Numbered from the stretch's first letter, positions 24,364-36,400 are shown. The stretch: 64,000 nt of DNA from Pipra filicauda (GCF_003945595.2 NW_024104759.1:124001-188000), one strand, 5' to 3'. The notes: generated by a model not told the origin, from the letters alone. A program made the numbers and translations.

Positions 24364-25483
24364 TGTATTGGGTTTGCCTGCCAAGGTTTTGGTAGTGGCA
24401 GAGGGGGTACAGGGGTGGTTCCTGTGAGAAGCTGCTGGAAACTTCCCCCGTGTCTGACAGAGCCAATTCCAGGCAGCTCCAACATGGACCTGTCGCTGGC
24501 CAAGGCTGAGCCCACCAGCACTGGTGGCAGAACCTCTGGGATAACATTTTTTAGGGGAGAAAAATCCCTGTGCAATGGAAACTTCAGTCAGAGAGAGGAG
24601 TGGGAATCTGTGAGAGCAACAACTCTGCAGGCACTGAGGTCAGTGAGGAAGGAGAAGGAGGAGGTGTTCCAGCACTGGCACAGGTTCCCCTGCAGCCCAT
24701 GGTGCAGCCCATGGTGAGGCAGCTGTGCCCCCGCAGCCCATGGAGGTTTGTGGTGGACCAGAGATCCACCTGCAGCCCAGAGAGGACCCCACACTTGAGC
24801 AGGTGGACGCCCAAAGGAGGCTGTGACCCTGTGGGAAGTCTGTGCTAGAGCAGGCTCCTGGCAGGACCTGTGACCCTGTGGAAAAAGGAGCCCACAATGG
24901 AGCAGATTTTCTGGCAGGACTTGTGACCCTGTGGGGAACCCAGGCTGGAGCAGCCCGTTTCTGAAGGATTGCACCCCATGGAAGGGACCCACGCTGGAGC
25001 AGTTGGAGAAGAACTGTAGCCCCTGGGAAGGACTCATGTTGGAAAAGTTTGTGGAGAACTGATTCCTGTGGGAGGGACCCCATGTTGGAACACAGGAAGA
25101 GTGTGAGGAGTCCTCCCTCTGAGGAGCCGCAGAGACAATGTGTGATGAACTGACCACAGCCCATCCCTGACCCCTCTACCACTGTCAGGGAGGAGGTAGA
25201 TAAAATCAGGAGTGAAGTTAAGCCCAAGAAGAAGGGAAGGGTGGAGGAAGGTGTTTTAAGATTTAGTTTTTATTTCTCATTGCTCTACTCTGATCTCATA
25301 GGTTAGTAAACTAATTCCTCCTTGAATTTCCTGTGACAGTAACTGGTGAGTGATCTCTCCCTGTCCTTAGCTTGATCCACGAGCCTTTCTCTTCCCTATA
25401 TTTTCTCTCCCCTGACCAGTTGAGGGGAGTAACAGAAAGGCTTTGGTGGGCACCTGACATTCAGCCAGGGTCAACACACCACA
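24364..25483 (+). mobile_element. solo LTR of an avian endogenous retrovirus
   Basis: This LTR of about 1.1 kb begins TGTATTGGGTTTGC and ends GGTCAACACACCACA, and is recognised from memory as an ERVL-like bird LTR. Flanks GGTTC (24359-24363) and GGTGC (25484-25488) form a 5-bp target duplication with one mismatch. The polyadenylation region near 25300 has lost a clean AATAAA. There is no internal retroviral region on either side, so the provirus has collapsed by LTR recombination. Open frames of 142 codons (plus) and 189 and 195 codons (minus) inside it are by-products of its GC-rich repeats, not genes. The subfamily name is uncertain. Confidence 0.88.
24692..25110 (+). repeat. degenerate internal repeats within the LTR
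   Basis: GCAGCCCATGGT occurs twice in exact tandem (24692-24703, 24704-24715) and again, shortened, at 24733. Further on, TGTGACCCTGTGG recurs at 24822, 24869 and 24922. Degenerate cousins follow near 24971, 25015 and 25060, a period of about 46-53 bases. This internal repetition accounts for the long stop-free frames in the LTR. Confidence 0.75.
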
Positions 25484-26276
25484 GGTGCCCATCCTCCAGC
25501 AGCTGAAAATGTTGGTATGTGCTCAGTGTCAACATCTTTGAAGGAGTTCTCACTGTAGAATTGAAGAAAATTTTGCTGAGCATGTGCAAACAGGTTTTTC
25601 AAGTACTTTTAAAATGGTTTGAATTAGAGCTCAGCTCTAGGGGATGAAACAGTTTGCCTTCCTGACATGGGAAGACCAGTTCTTTCCTATTGTCAGTCTC
25701 AGTGTTTCAAAATGTTACGGATGGTTGAAAAAACACTAAAATGAACTGAGAAACTGTCACCTGATTTTGTTATTTAAACAGATGGGGAGAAGAGGGAGCC
25801 AAGTAACAACATATATTTCACTGATTTTGCCCTTAGAGATGACCAAACAAATGTCCCAACAAATTCAGCCTGAGGCAGACCCTGAGCACGGAGAACGTGA
25901 GTCTCAGTGGCTTCAGTTTTTCATGACTTTCCTGGACTTCAAACAAGATCACATAAATCGGAAGTATTATGCAATCTTAATAATAGGGTATGTTACCAAT
26001 CTGCTCAGAACAAACCAGTCAGCATAACTGAAATTCCTAGGTACATTGTGGTTATTAAAAATGAGTTTTATGTGACTTGCTGCTGCCCTTCCAGCGTGTC
26101 ATAAGTATATTAAAAAAAGAAAGTTATGCTTTTGCTCTTTAAACTTGATTTTTCTTCAATTTGCTCCAAACCATAGTGGATCATATATTGCAAAAGAAGT
26201 TTTAGTTGCACTTGCCTTCTTACTCCATCCCTATAGGTGATGACTTTCTCTTAAGTGATGGGCTCTGTAAACTTGA
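25484..26276. other. non-coding DNA between LTR and CR1
   Basis: No gene is certain. The only item of note is the exon-like segment at 25782-25896, listed separately. Confidence 0.55.
25782..25896 (+). other. exon-like segment, two readings
   Basis: The segment follows an acceptor (GATTTTGTTATTTAAACAG). One reading uses a GTGAGT donor at 25897 and is open throughout, starting MGRRGSQVTTYISLILPLEM. A second frame reads GEKREPSNNIYFTDFALRDD, continues QTNVPTNSA and stops at TGA (25871-25873), which would make it a terminal exon. The two readings exclude each other as coding evidence, and no family is recognised in either. Chance is likely. Confidence 0.12.
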
Positions 26277-26420
26277 CATAGAATCACAGATTCATGGAAT
26301 GGTTTTGTTTGAAAGAGAAGATCATCTGGTTCCAACTTCCCTGCCGTGGGCAGGGACACCTTTCAGTAGACCAGGTTGCTCAGAGCCCCGTCCTGCCTGG
26401 CCTTGAACACTTCCAGGGAT
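26277..26420 (-). mobile_element. CR1 LINE, 3' fragment
   Basis: The fragment begins with the inverted CR1 tail (CATAGAATCACAGATTC) and continues through the well-known CTGCCGTGGGCAGGG, CCAGGTTGCTCAGAGCCCC and CCTTGAACACTTCCAGGGA blocks. That places the element on the minus strand. It is 5'-truncated, as most CR1 copies are, and holds only non-coding 3' sequence. Several substitutions mark it as old. Confidence 0.93.
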
Positions 26421-28477
26421 AACCAACATGAACCCGATTAACAGAGCCTGATTTTTCATGGAGATGAGACAGTGTTGTTCTGATTGTATAAAAGGTGTGG
26501 GAAAATGGTCCTAGTAGCTACTGTGAATAATTCAGGGATATAATCTATAGATTTTGCTATCTACAGGCACCGGTATCTAGTACATTCCTTTTTTTCCCAG
26601 CGTGCAGATAGAATTACCCCATAAATCAGCCACTGAGATGAAGTTTTTCTTCTGAAACAAGCTTAGGAATTAACTAAAAGAGGCCTTAGGCACAGATATT
26701 AAAAGCAAACTAGAAAACTGAAATAAAGGCTGCTCCAGCAGTAACAGGGCCTGGTTTTACCTTGATACTATTAGCATGTGACTCAAAATGGCCCTGAGTT
26801 GATCTTGTGGTACCAAATGACTTTGCTGTCCTTTATATCAGCAGTGTATTTGTCCTACAGATAAATTAAGTATAGTTAACCTGGATTAACAGAGCAGTGA
26901 AACAACTTTATTGGATTTTTAGTTAAGTAAATAGCCAAATTCAAGCTCAGATTCTCCCACAGGCTTGGATTTCTACTGAGAGCTTAGTTTAAATAACAGA
27001 TTTCGCTCCTGTGTAAATTGAGGCAACCAACCTAGGTTAAGCCCCCACAAAGACAGGTGTTCCTCCAGCAAAGACAGGATATGAAGCATATTCCTGTACA
27101 ATATGACTGTAGTCTTGGAAAGCTATTCATTTGGAGAATCAATGAAGTTCTCATGATCCACAACATCCTCTGAACCTATCAGAAAAATATGGTTTCAGCC
27201 CTGAGCACTGTAGGCTGTTGATCTGTCTCTGCTGCATTTTATGTTGTTTTCTTCTATTCCTGGGGGTTATCACAGTCTTTCTTTTTTCCTTCATCTTCTG
27301 CTTAGTAAGGATATTCTGGGAATTTTCTTAAACTTACCCGCTGTAAGAAAAGTGTTCAAGGCAACTTTGGAAAACTTTAATATGGTAATTTTTCAACTAA
27401 TTAATAGAGTTAACGGATGTTGGGCTTTCTAAATTCACTTTCAGGGACTTAGCTAATTTTCCTAAAGTGTCATATTCAGTGAGGTGTCTCTGAAAATCAA
27501 AAGATCTGAAACAAGTTTCAGGCTTTGCCACTGATCTACTGTTAGACATTGAGCCAGGTGTCTTCTGTCACAGTTCTCTCACTCATAAAATGTGGATAAC
27601 AGCTGTGCTAAAGTACCTGGAAATATAGATGCAAAGTATCACACTCAGGATAAAATGTCCCTTACTGCATAGCAAAGAAGTACATGCTGCAATGTTTTAT
27701 GTTTTATAAACAATTCTGAAATCTCTGAAAGGTAGTGTTTGGAGTACTGGGAATCTGTTAGTACTACATACTTACTCTGGGTTTTTTCTTTTTTGATACA
27801 GGCTGTATTTTGCTATGAGTTTTGCTGACAAGTCCCACATGTTGGAAGACAGTTGGGGCACATCTCTCTTTTCAGTTAGGGCCTGAAATCCACTGCTTAT
27901 GAATCAGAATAAGGAAATGAAGCTACTGCTGCAAAAATAAAGCCCCAGCGTTCATATCATAGATTGGTGAAATTCTCAACCAATACACAGTAACATTTTG
28001 TAAAATCACTTCCTTCTAGGTGATGACAGGTTTCAGGGACTAAAAGCTGTATAATTCCATTTCCAGTCTTGCAATTCCTCCCATAATAATAGACTGATTA
28101 CTCTCTTCATTTTAAGCTTCTTGGCCTATTTCTGAGTGGTGCTGAATATCCATTGCTTCCATGGAAATCAGAGCTGTGCATGCCCATTACCTCTCCGAAC
28201 TAAATGTCTGGAGCACTTTGTGATGTAGTCGTGTATCGACTACAAATTACAACAGCAAGTATGATGAGTTCATCTATGCTTTTTGTTTTGTTCTAATTAA
28301 GATAATGTGAATCACTTTTATGACTGTTTATTTAATCTAGACTTCACTGTTAAGTATCTGTACCACCAATCACTGTCTATACAATCGGGCAGAATAACAA
28401 TGACAATATTTTATTCTATTCCTGGGTCTTTTCAGAATTGACATGAGCAGATGCAGTCTATAGTATTAGGCCCGAAT
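26421..28477. other. unique non-coding DNA between CR1 copies
   Basis: No gene or repeat recognised. Open frames are at most about 63 codons and carry no signature. Confidence 0.6.
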
Positions 28478-28850
28478 TCATAGAATCATAGAACGGTGTG
28501 AGTGAGAAGGGAACTTAAAGATCTTTTGTTCCAACCCCCTGCCATGGGCAGGGCCACCTCCCACTAGCCCAGGTTGCTCAGAGCCCCATCCAACCTGGCC
28601 TTGAACACTAACAGGGATGGGGCATCCACAGCTTCTCTGGTCAGCCTTTGCCAGTGCCTCAGCACCCTCACAGGGAAGAATTTCTTCCTTATATCTACAC
28701 CAAACCTACACACTTTCAGTTTTAAGCCATCCCCCTTGTCCTGTCACTACATGTAAAAAGTCTCTCTCCAGCTCTCTTGTAGGCTCCCTTCAGGTGCTGG
28801 AAGGCTGCAATTCAGTCCTTTCTCATTTCTTCTGCTTTGAATATTTGTAG
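28478..28850 (-). mobile_element. CR1 LINE, 3' fragment
   Basis: It starts with the inverted tail TCATAGAATCATAGAACGG, then shows CCCCCTGCCATGGGCAGGG, CCAGGTTGCTCAGAGCCCC, CCTTGAACACTAACAGGGAT and GGGCATCCACAGCTTCTCTG. Further on are GAAGAATTTCTTCC and CCCCCTTGTCCTGTCACTAC. This is the longest CR1 copy here, with about 370 bases of 3' end on the minus strand. Similarity fades near 28840. The plus-strand frames of 60 and 77 codons inside it are antisense to CR1 and not genes. Confidence 0.95.
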
Positions 28851-30439
28851 AAGGGAAGAAACTTTTTCCCTCAAGATGTTTCCTTAAATTCCACCCTGTG
28901 GGTGGTATTGTGAGAGATTAGCTGTAAATTGCTGACAAAAATGAGATTTTATAGCAATGGATAGCAAGCTACTGTCATGCAAGACCGTTTGCTTTACCAG
29001 GAGTTCGTACTATTCCAAATCCAAAGGCTTGACTTTAGCCCTTCCAGAACTGGGGTTTGAGTTGCAAAACTTTTAGCTCCAGAGTTGGAATTTCATTTAG
29101 AATATAGCATATCTGGGTTCCACATATGTTATGTATACAGTCTTTACTTCGTTTAAATCTTGTCTAAGTTTTAGGCTTTTTAGAAGCAGATAAAATCAGT
29201 CAAGATTTATTTTTCATAGCTTGGGCAAATTCTCTGCATATATTACTGCTGCTGAGCTATATTGCTGTGAAATTGTTAGAAAACCACTAGAAGAGTCAAC
29301 TGAACTCATCACTGTTTCTTTGTGGGTAGCACTCATATATGTGGTAATTCAAAGTGTGCTATCTAATTTAGAAAGTAAAATATTTTTCAGTTTGTACATA
29401 ATTAGATAAGATCTTTCTTCCATGTGTAATTTGAGAGTTAAGATAAGATAATGGAAAATCTGTTCTGTGTAGGGAAATAAGATTATCCTTTCAAAAAAAA
29501 AGCTGGAGTAAAAGTATTTCTGCACTAAAGGGTCATATGTTATTTGGTGACAGATCTATAATGTTCTTAAGGTCTTTAAGGTTTTTTTAAGTAATCTTCT
29601 AAGAGTCTTGATATTTTTCCTATAATTGAATTAATTTCTACACAGAGAGTAAGTATTTGAGGTCTGAAAGGCAAGACTACTGGGAATTTGGGTAAGCAAG
29701 GCAGAAGTGAAGGACCTCTAGACCTGCTTAGTCTTTAGGCAGAAAAAACATAGAGCCAACCACTAACTGGAGGTGTTGAGAAACAGCAAAAAGATTATGA
29801 AAATGATGACCTTAAGTGTCTTCTGCCATTTAGGATTAATCATATTGAACAATCTGGTGCCCTTTCAGTTGAACTAGAACCCTGGCCAAATTTCAAATTC
29901 ATGTCCCACCTTACAGCTTTGTTTAAGTCTATAGCCAAAGAGCAAACCTGTGACTCACCTGTAATTTTTGAAAGATCCCACTGTGGTTCTTTTGTGTTAA
30001 CAGAAGGAGATTTTGGCACTGTACCATGGCTGTGTTCCTTTGTTGATTGAGAGGAGCTATGTGGAGCTGCTTTGAAAAATTGAGTTCAGTTGGAAAGAGT
30101 GCTAAAGGCCAGAAATTCTCACTTTTTTTAGCCAAGTTTGGCCAAATTCTTTTCCAGGGTGGAGAAAACTGTATATTTTATTGTAGCAAGGAGCGGTAGT
30201 ACTCCCTAGATTAATACCTTTACTTCCTTTATGGAGTAAGTTTGATAGAGCTGCAGTAAGAGCTCCTGAAGGTACATATCAAGGAAGGAGCCTCCCTCTA
30301 GCTGAGTCCACAGGAGCTGCACTAGTCTCTTGTCTGCTGAACACAGTTATTTGCACATCTGACATGCCATTAAAATGCTAGTGAACAGGTTTTATATTTT
30401 TTGAGCTTTTTATTGCTATCATAAGTTCACACAAAATGA
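28851..30439. other. unique non-coding DNA
   Basis: No gene or repeat recognised. A donor-like GTAAGT near 29648 sits directly beside an acceptor-like CTACACAG, leaving no exon between them. Confidence 0.6.
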
Positions 30440-31330
30440 ATGAACGTAGTTGTAACTCTAGCTGGAGCTGACCTCGTTCAGCTGAAGTAGCGTAACCTGC
30501 AGCTCTCGTTGTTTCCAGCTTTGGGAGCTCAGAGCATCCATTTTGTGGTCAAAACCAGAGGATACCTCTTGGAGCAACACTTGCTTGGCCCGTTGGATGC
30601 ACTGTGTCAGCTTGCGAGCTGCTCTCCCTTGCACCTGCAGCCGTGGACATCACAGTAATGGCACCATGACGCTGCAAACCAGGCTCACTCCCCACGTCGG
30701 TGCCTGTGCAGGGAGGCTTCAGTCCTCTCACTAGAATGCTTGTATGGGATCCCTAATTGTTGCTAATGGTGGATTACATGAAGGGAGCAGCATAAGTTCA
30801 GCCTCCACTGCATCTGCTGTTCAGTGCTAGCCTAGATCGAAACGTGCAGCAGCACACGGCTGACGTTCGCTCTCTCGTGTTTTGGCAGCGTGCATATTTG
30901 CAAAATAGCAGGAAAATCTCCTGCTGGGGACTAATATGCTGAATCGACGGTGGCTATTGAACTTTCACTGAATATTAACTTCTACTGCACTTTGGAAACG
31001 TACTTAGCAAAAGCTGGTCATGCCAGCCCAAGCTATTGATTGTAATGCAGATCTGCTACCGCTTACCACCGCCAGTTCTTCCTACAGAGAATGCCAGGTG
31101 AATGCTCTGATATGCTTTTCAGCGCCATGGTGATGAGGACTTGTGAACTGTTCTTTGTCTGATGTCAGGCGGGTTTCGTTTGCCTTTTGAGATAAAGCCA
31201 TCTTTTCCTGCTGTGGTGGTAATTGTTAGCAACTTAGTATCGAATCTCTTTTATGTTGTGCACTTTCTTGTTTGAACTTTTCTACAACGCCGATTAAAGG
31301 TCGAATTTAGCAGTCTCTTTCCATAAACTC
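30440..31330. promoter_or_regulatory. CpG-retaining block, candidate regulatory element
   Basis: In about 900 bases I see more than twenty CpGs, against roughly one or two per few hundred bases in the flanks. Examples are ACACGGCTGACGTTCG near 30856 and ATCGACGG near 30944. The block also has Runx-type ACCGCTTACCACCGCC near 31058 and TGTGGTCAAAACC near 30545. It is not dense enough for a classical CpG island. Retained CpGs in AT-rich bird DNA usually mean constrained or germline-unmethylated sequence, such as an enhancer, a distal promoter or a non-coding exon. The short open frames here (60-63 codons, both strands) are not convincing. Confidence 0.35.
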
Positions 31331-33343
31331 TAGAGTAAGCCCTTCTGATATCACCAGGATTGTTTGGATGTACCTGGGGGAAGAATTGGATCCTGTACTC
31401 TTGCTCAAGAGAAGTCAAAAGGTGAAAGTCCACCTAAAGATTCATGTTATCATCAGAAATGCAAATAAAGGAGATGGAAGTCACGAGGCTGAATGAAGGA
31501 TGATGGGTCAGCATCTTGGGCACTCCTAGGTGATGGCATGTGGAAATCCTGGAGGGAACTTTCAGATCTAGGGATATCACAAATTAGTTAATTCAGTAGA
31601 CTCTCTGCAGAGTGTAGGATCACAGCAACGTGGAGTTTTATGGAGATATTGCCCGTGCTCCAGCCTGGAGAGGGTGAATGAGGCATCCTTTATTTGTACC
31701 CAAATTTGCTATGCAAATCCTGCACTCTTTTTCCCCCCACAAAGTAGTTCCTTTTGCTGCAGTCCACTGATCATCACTGAGCATTCAGTGTCAGATTTCA
31801 TGGCATTTCTTTGTTGACGATTATTAACTCTGCAATATTTCAGGTGCAATTAATTATTAAATTATACTTAATCTACATGATGTAATAATAGTAGGCATCA
31901 CCTATTTCCTGATTATTTCTCTTCTCAAAGAAACTGAGGCTTGAAATGAGTAGATCTACATGCTAAGAAGCTTACTTGCAGAGATGTACTTTTAAATGAC
32001 AGGGCAATTCAGTTTTCTGCTTTACATTACTCTGCTTTACTATGATCATGACTTTGAAGATCAGCAAAGCAACCTTTGAAAGCTGTTTCACTTGGACAGC
32101 TGGTAATAAAAGGCTCTGTGTCAGTAAGTATTACATATCTGATAAGAGTTTGTGACTTGAGCTATATGTAAATCTGAAATGAACTGGTGTTCCTACTGAT
32201 CATGACGTGCAAGGTCAGTACAAACTACTGAAATATTGGATTGCAAAACAATACCCTCTTGGCAGTAAAAGTCCAAACTCAGTACAGCTTGATCATTATA
32301 GGGAAGCATAGAGCTGTACAATAAAATTAACAGTTTGAAATCAGTTTCCAAGAAAGGATTATAAAATCTAGAAGAAGTTTAATTTTTTTTTTTTTTGGTT
32401 GTTGGTTTTTTCAATGTTCTGTACCATTCCAATTCTTGTGCCTTTTTATTTGTGCACTTAACCTCAGTGACAACCACAGCTGAGGAAGGAAGTCCAGCTG
32501 AAGCCCAAAGGATCAATGAAAGGGAGGGAGAGGCAATTCCCTTTTCTGTGTCTGTGTGTGTATGTTGGTGTATTTTTTTCAAGACTAATGATGAATGTGA
32601 AAGTGATAAAGACTGAGAAGCTAAAAAGCTGGGACTTGAGAGAAAGAAGTACTTCCCATAAGGACAGTAAACACATGAATATAATGTCAGTGAAATTGCT
32701 GGAAGCAAAGAATGTAGCAGAAGTAAGTTTAAAAAAATCTTTTTTATGGTGAAGATGCAGGATGATAAAAGCAGGACAGTGGACTTATTGGAAAAAGAAA
32801 ATAAATAAAACAAGTCAGGGCTACATCCTGTCCATAAATTTCATATGTTCTTTCAGCCATTTTTAAAGTGTTTTTAACTCCAGTAAAACAATGGTCCAAA
32901 GGATTGAAGACTTTTCCACATTAGTGGAAACTTCACTGAAGCTAAAAGAACTTCAGTATGAAGTTTTTACTGAATGACTCATCATATTTGATCATTTCAT
33001 TGGACTCCAAGAGGAAGGAAAAACTGAGTCTGTTCTCATTTTTAATCCCCTGAAGCGAGTCAGTATTTTGCTATATATCTAGCTCTACAAAAGATGGTGG
33101 CCATATCGTGCTTCAGTGTGCAACCTGAAGCTGATTTATGCTCTCAGTTATATGAATAAAAGGCACTGGCAGTACTGCTGTTCCTCCAGTTCCTGGATGC
33201 TTGCTGCTTTCCTACTGACTGCTAAAAATGGGGCTGGGATGGAAAATTTGATCAGCAGTGACTGTCCAGAGAGCTGAAGAGACTGCAACCAAAAAAAAAG
33301 GGGGTTACAGGTCTAGTAGCCAGGCTGGGGACACACAGCAGCA
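31331..33343. other. unique non-coding DNA
   Basis: Mostly featureless. Contains octamer-like ATGCAAAT sites near 31456 and 31712, a 14-base T run (32383-32396) and a short TG run near 32547. The 144-codon minus-strand frame at 32379-32813 ends in poly-lysine read from that T run and is leucine/serine-rich low-complexity sequence, so I do not call it a gene. Confidence 0.55.
32584..32722 (+). other. weak exon-like segment
   Basis: The segment runs from an acceptor-like TATTTTTTTCAAG to a GAA|GTAAGT donor. It is open for 46 codons (phase 2 to 0), beginning LMMNVKVIKTEKLKSWDLRE, and is lysine-rich because the sequence is purine-rich. The acceptor ends in AAG, a weaker form. Probably chance. 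Confidence 0.07.
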
Positions 33344-33410
33344 GAGCTCCATCGGTTTAGGAGCTCCATCGGTTTAGGAGCTCCATCGGTTTAGAGCTCC
33401 ATCGGTTTAG
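33344..33410 (+). repeat. 17-bp minisatellite, four copies
   Basis: The unit GAGCTCCATCGGTTTAG is repeated at 33344, 33361 and 33378, with a fourth copy at 33395 lacking its first base. The copies are otherwise identical, so the array is young or kept uniform. Each unit carries a CpG and a SacI-type GAGCTC palindrome (shared at the last junction). Confidence 0.95.
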
Positions 33411-33437
33411 GAACAGACCTGGCAGAGGTCTGTTCCT
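33409..33437. repeat. perfect 12-bp-arm hairpin beside the minisatellite
   Basis: Arm 33409-33420 (aggaacagacct) is the exact reverse complement of arm 33426-33437 (aggtctgttcct), with loop GGCAG. The left arm overlaps the last bases of the final minisatellite unit, so the two structures join directly. Confidence 0.92.
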
Positions 33438-36400
33438 CCCAGAAGCACTTCTCTCCTGAGAAAGCACAGCAGGCAAACTCCTTTTGTTAGCAAATGGGCT
33501 GTTAGGTATTAATGGTAGTGTATCCAATGTGCTGGTTCACACAAATGACCACTGACAGGATCACCCTGCAGTGCAGTCCAGCAGATGCCAACAGGTCCAA
33601 CCAAGGGAATGGCCCAGGGTGGAATTTGTTTTTTTTAACCTTACGGTGCTACATGTCAAAAGAACATAAAAAAGGAAATAAAGCATAGAAAAACCAAGCA
33701 AACTCAATTCCCAACCTTCTTCAGCCACAGTTGCAACGATCCTTGCACAGTAATGGTAACTAGTTTCCGTGTGCCTGCAGGCACCTTACCTCTCCCATTT
33801 GCTCTTTAAGAACGAGAATTTGAGTTGACTTTGCTGAGAGATGGACTCCCAGTTCCAGGAAGGAGGCTTCGTGTTCTCCCAGCCCAAAGGTTAAGGCTCT
33901 AATCCACCCCCCGGAGCTAAAACTAGGCGATGATAAAACTTTCCCACTCCTTACAGAACATAATTGTTGTCAGAATATTTTGAAATCCATAAAGGTTACA
34001 GCAAAAAGTTTCCATTCGCACATCTTCCCTATTGGCTTGGTTGCTTCCATTGTTCTGATTTTGAGAGTACAAAGATTCTGTAAAAACACCTTATTTGTCG
34101 TGACATTAAAGAAATACTGCTATTTGTGGCTTGGGGAAACACCATCCTCCTCCTCTTCTTTGCAATGATTACAGTAATTACTGACCTTGGACTCACTGTC
34201 AATACTTCACCAAGATCCATCCAGGCCCACTAAATGTGCCCCATCTACCAACAAATGGCAAACATTGCATGAATATGTGTGTACATAAAAGTTCCCCTTG
34301 TGTTCCCTTTATCCGTTTCTTTGGCTGAAAACCAGATTTATAAGGTTGATTTGAAGAAATTACTCTCTTCATTCCTGTCATCTGTTTTTCTGAGAATCTC
34401 TGGACTACAGCTTTGTGTAAGAACTTTTCTTTCTTTTTCCTCTGTTCAGGTTTTCCTGTCTTTTATGCCATGGCATAAAGGATACCAAGAAAGTTCTTGA
34501 TTAGCTTAACTGAATCAAAATCAAGTGTGGTTTGGCGATGCTCCTTCTAGGACACCATTATCATAATGTGCCTGGCCTTTTTACATAGCTAAATTACTCT
34601 GTGGTTTGAGTGGTGAGGAAAGAGTCCTGATGGGTTTGTGCTGTCAAACTTTTCGACATCAGACTGTTCATTTCTCATAAGAGTACACTTGGAAAGAAAA
34701 ATCCCTTGTTGCCACGTGGATGGACTTTAGGCAACTCTTTGCAAGAGCAGGCACCTTAACAGAGCTGGAGCTGAAGTTTTTGTCTTCTTGAAGAATTGAT
34801 CGCAGCTTTGAAGTGTAATTTTATTGAAATATTTAATGTAACCCTATACAGCTGTTAGTTCTTTATGCAAGGAGATAGATCTGCATAGTACAAGTCAACC
34901 CAACATGCTGAGCTAAAACATGCCCATAAGTTGCAGCTCTAAAGCTTCTTCTCTCAATACCATTTTCAAGCAAAAGCCATGAAATTCAATCAGTAATTCT
35001 TACTGATGATTTAGCTCATGGATTTTCCAACCTGATTATTATTGAATTCAAGGTGCTTGCCAAGTTCTTATGGCCTACTTAATCCACTGGTGACATTAGC
35101 AGGTTTGTAATTAGCTGGACTGAGCTTTTAAGGCCATTTTCTATCCTGTAGGATAAAACTTGTGAGCTAACCCCATTAGTCAGTCAGCTAAGTCATCAGC
35201 ATGTACGGGAATTAAAAAACACCTTTGAGCCCAAACTCCTGGGCCTGGAAGGAAAATGAAATCCACAGTGAAGCTCCTGCATTGTCAGGCCTAGATCTGC
35301 TCATTAAGAAGACAGTAGTAGGAGACAGTAGTCTACCAAGTAGTCTAATCAGTAGCTCAGCAGTCTCCAGATTCCAGGGCTCTGTGTAAAAGACCCAAAA
35401 TCTTTGGCAAAAGACATGCTTCTAACAAGGCAAAACTTTTCTTGCACTTCTTCCATGCACCCATCCTGCCTTTTTCTGGATTTATTGGTTAATGAAGACA
35501 GAGTGTAAGTCTGAACAGAAAAAAGAGGGTTAAAGTTTTAGAAAATGGATTGGGTTGTACTCTTCAGCTCTGACAAATAAAACTCAGACCTTAATTTCTC
35601 TGGGATTTTAGTGGAGGGTTTTGCTAGCCAGGGAACTGACTGACTCAGAATCAGCCTTGAGTTCCCTGTGTAAAATTGCCTTTTAGGTATAGTTCACCAC
35701 TTTTTTCTTCAAAGAGTTGTTTTAAATACTGTGAGGTTTAGTAAAAATAATGGAAAATTTGAATATCTGTATCTTTGTCCAAGAACAAGAAATTTCAATC
35801 TAAGACACTACAGATAACATGATGTCTTTTATTAAAACAAGAATATTTAATCTAATCTTTATATAATAATACATCCAGAAGAGGAACTTCTGGGCCCTCA
35901 AGCTTGAACTTTCTAAAATATTCTTGTTCCAATAAGAAGTATCACATTATCTACCTTGTCTACTTAAATGCATGTTTAAAGTGATGGATTAGTGGCTATT
36001 TTGGGTGCATTTTTACTGCGTTGTTATCTAGAGACTCATTTAACTTACGCAACTCTTTTCAAAGTTAGAAACGTGTACTCTTTATGTGCCAAACTGAATC
36101 ATGATCTCTTTTCTCTCCGTGCTCTAGTCACACTTTCAAAAGAAGTATAGTTTACACAGTTACAGAATGTTGCATTGATGTATTCTTGGTTTATTTTTAT
36201 TATGTTTTATGTCATTTTTGTCAGTGAGAGAAAATACTTTCAAGAAAAGAGCCCAGCTTTTATTAAGTCTTATGTGGGAAAAATAGCTACGAGCCTAAAG
36301 TGATTACTACTGGAAGTGTGGTATCTGCAGAGACATACTACAGTTGTTATAGTATAGAGGAAAGACTGTGTTACAATCACTGCCATTATCAAAATCTGCA

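Noticed and set aside
24588..25227. Minus-strand open frames of 189 and 195 codons
   Set aside because: They lie entirely inside the solo LTR, overlap in two frames and come from its internal repeats; leucine/serine-rich low-information translation.
28574..28850. Plus-strand open frames of 60 and 77 codons
   Set aside because: They are antisense to the 3' non-coding end of a CR1 element.
32379..32813. 144-codon minus-strand open frame
   Set aside because: Its C-terminal lysines are a translated T run and the rest is low-complexity leucine/serine; it overlaps other frames on the opposite strand.
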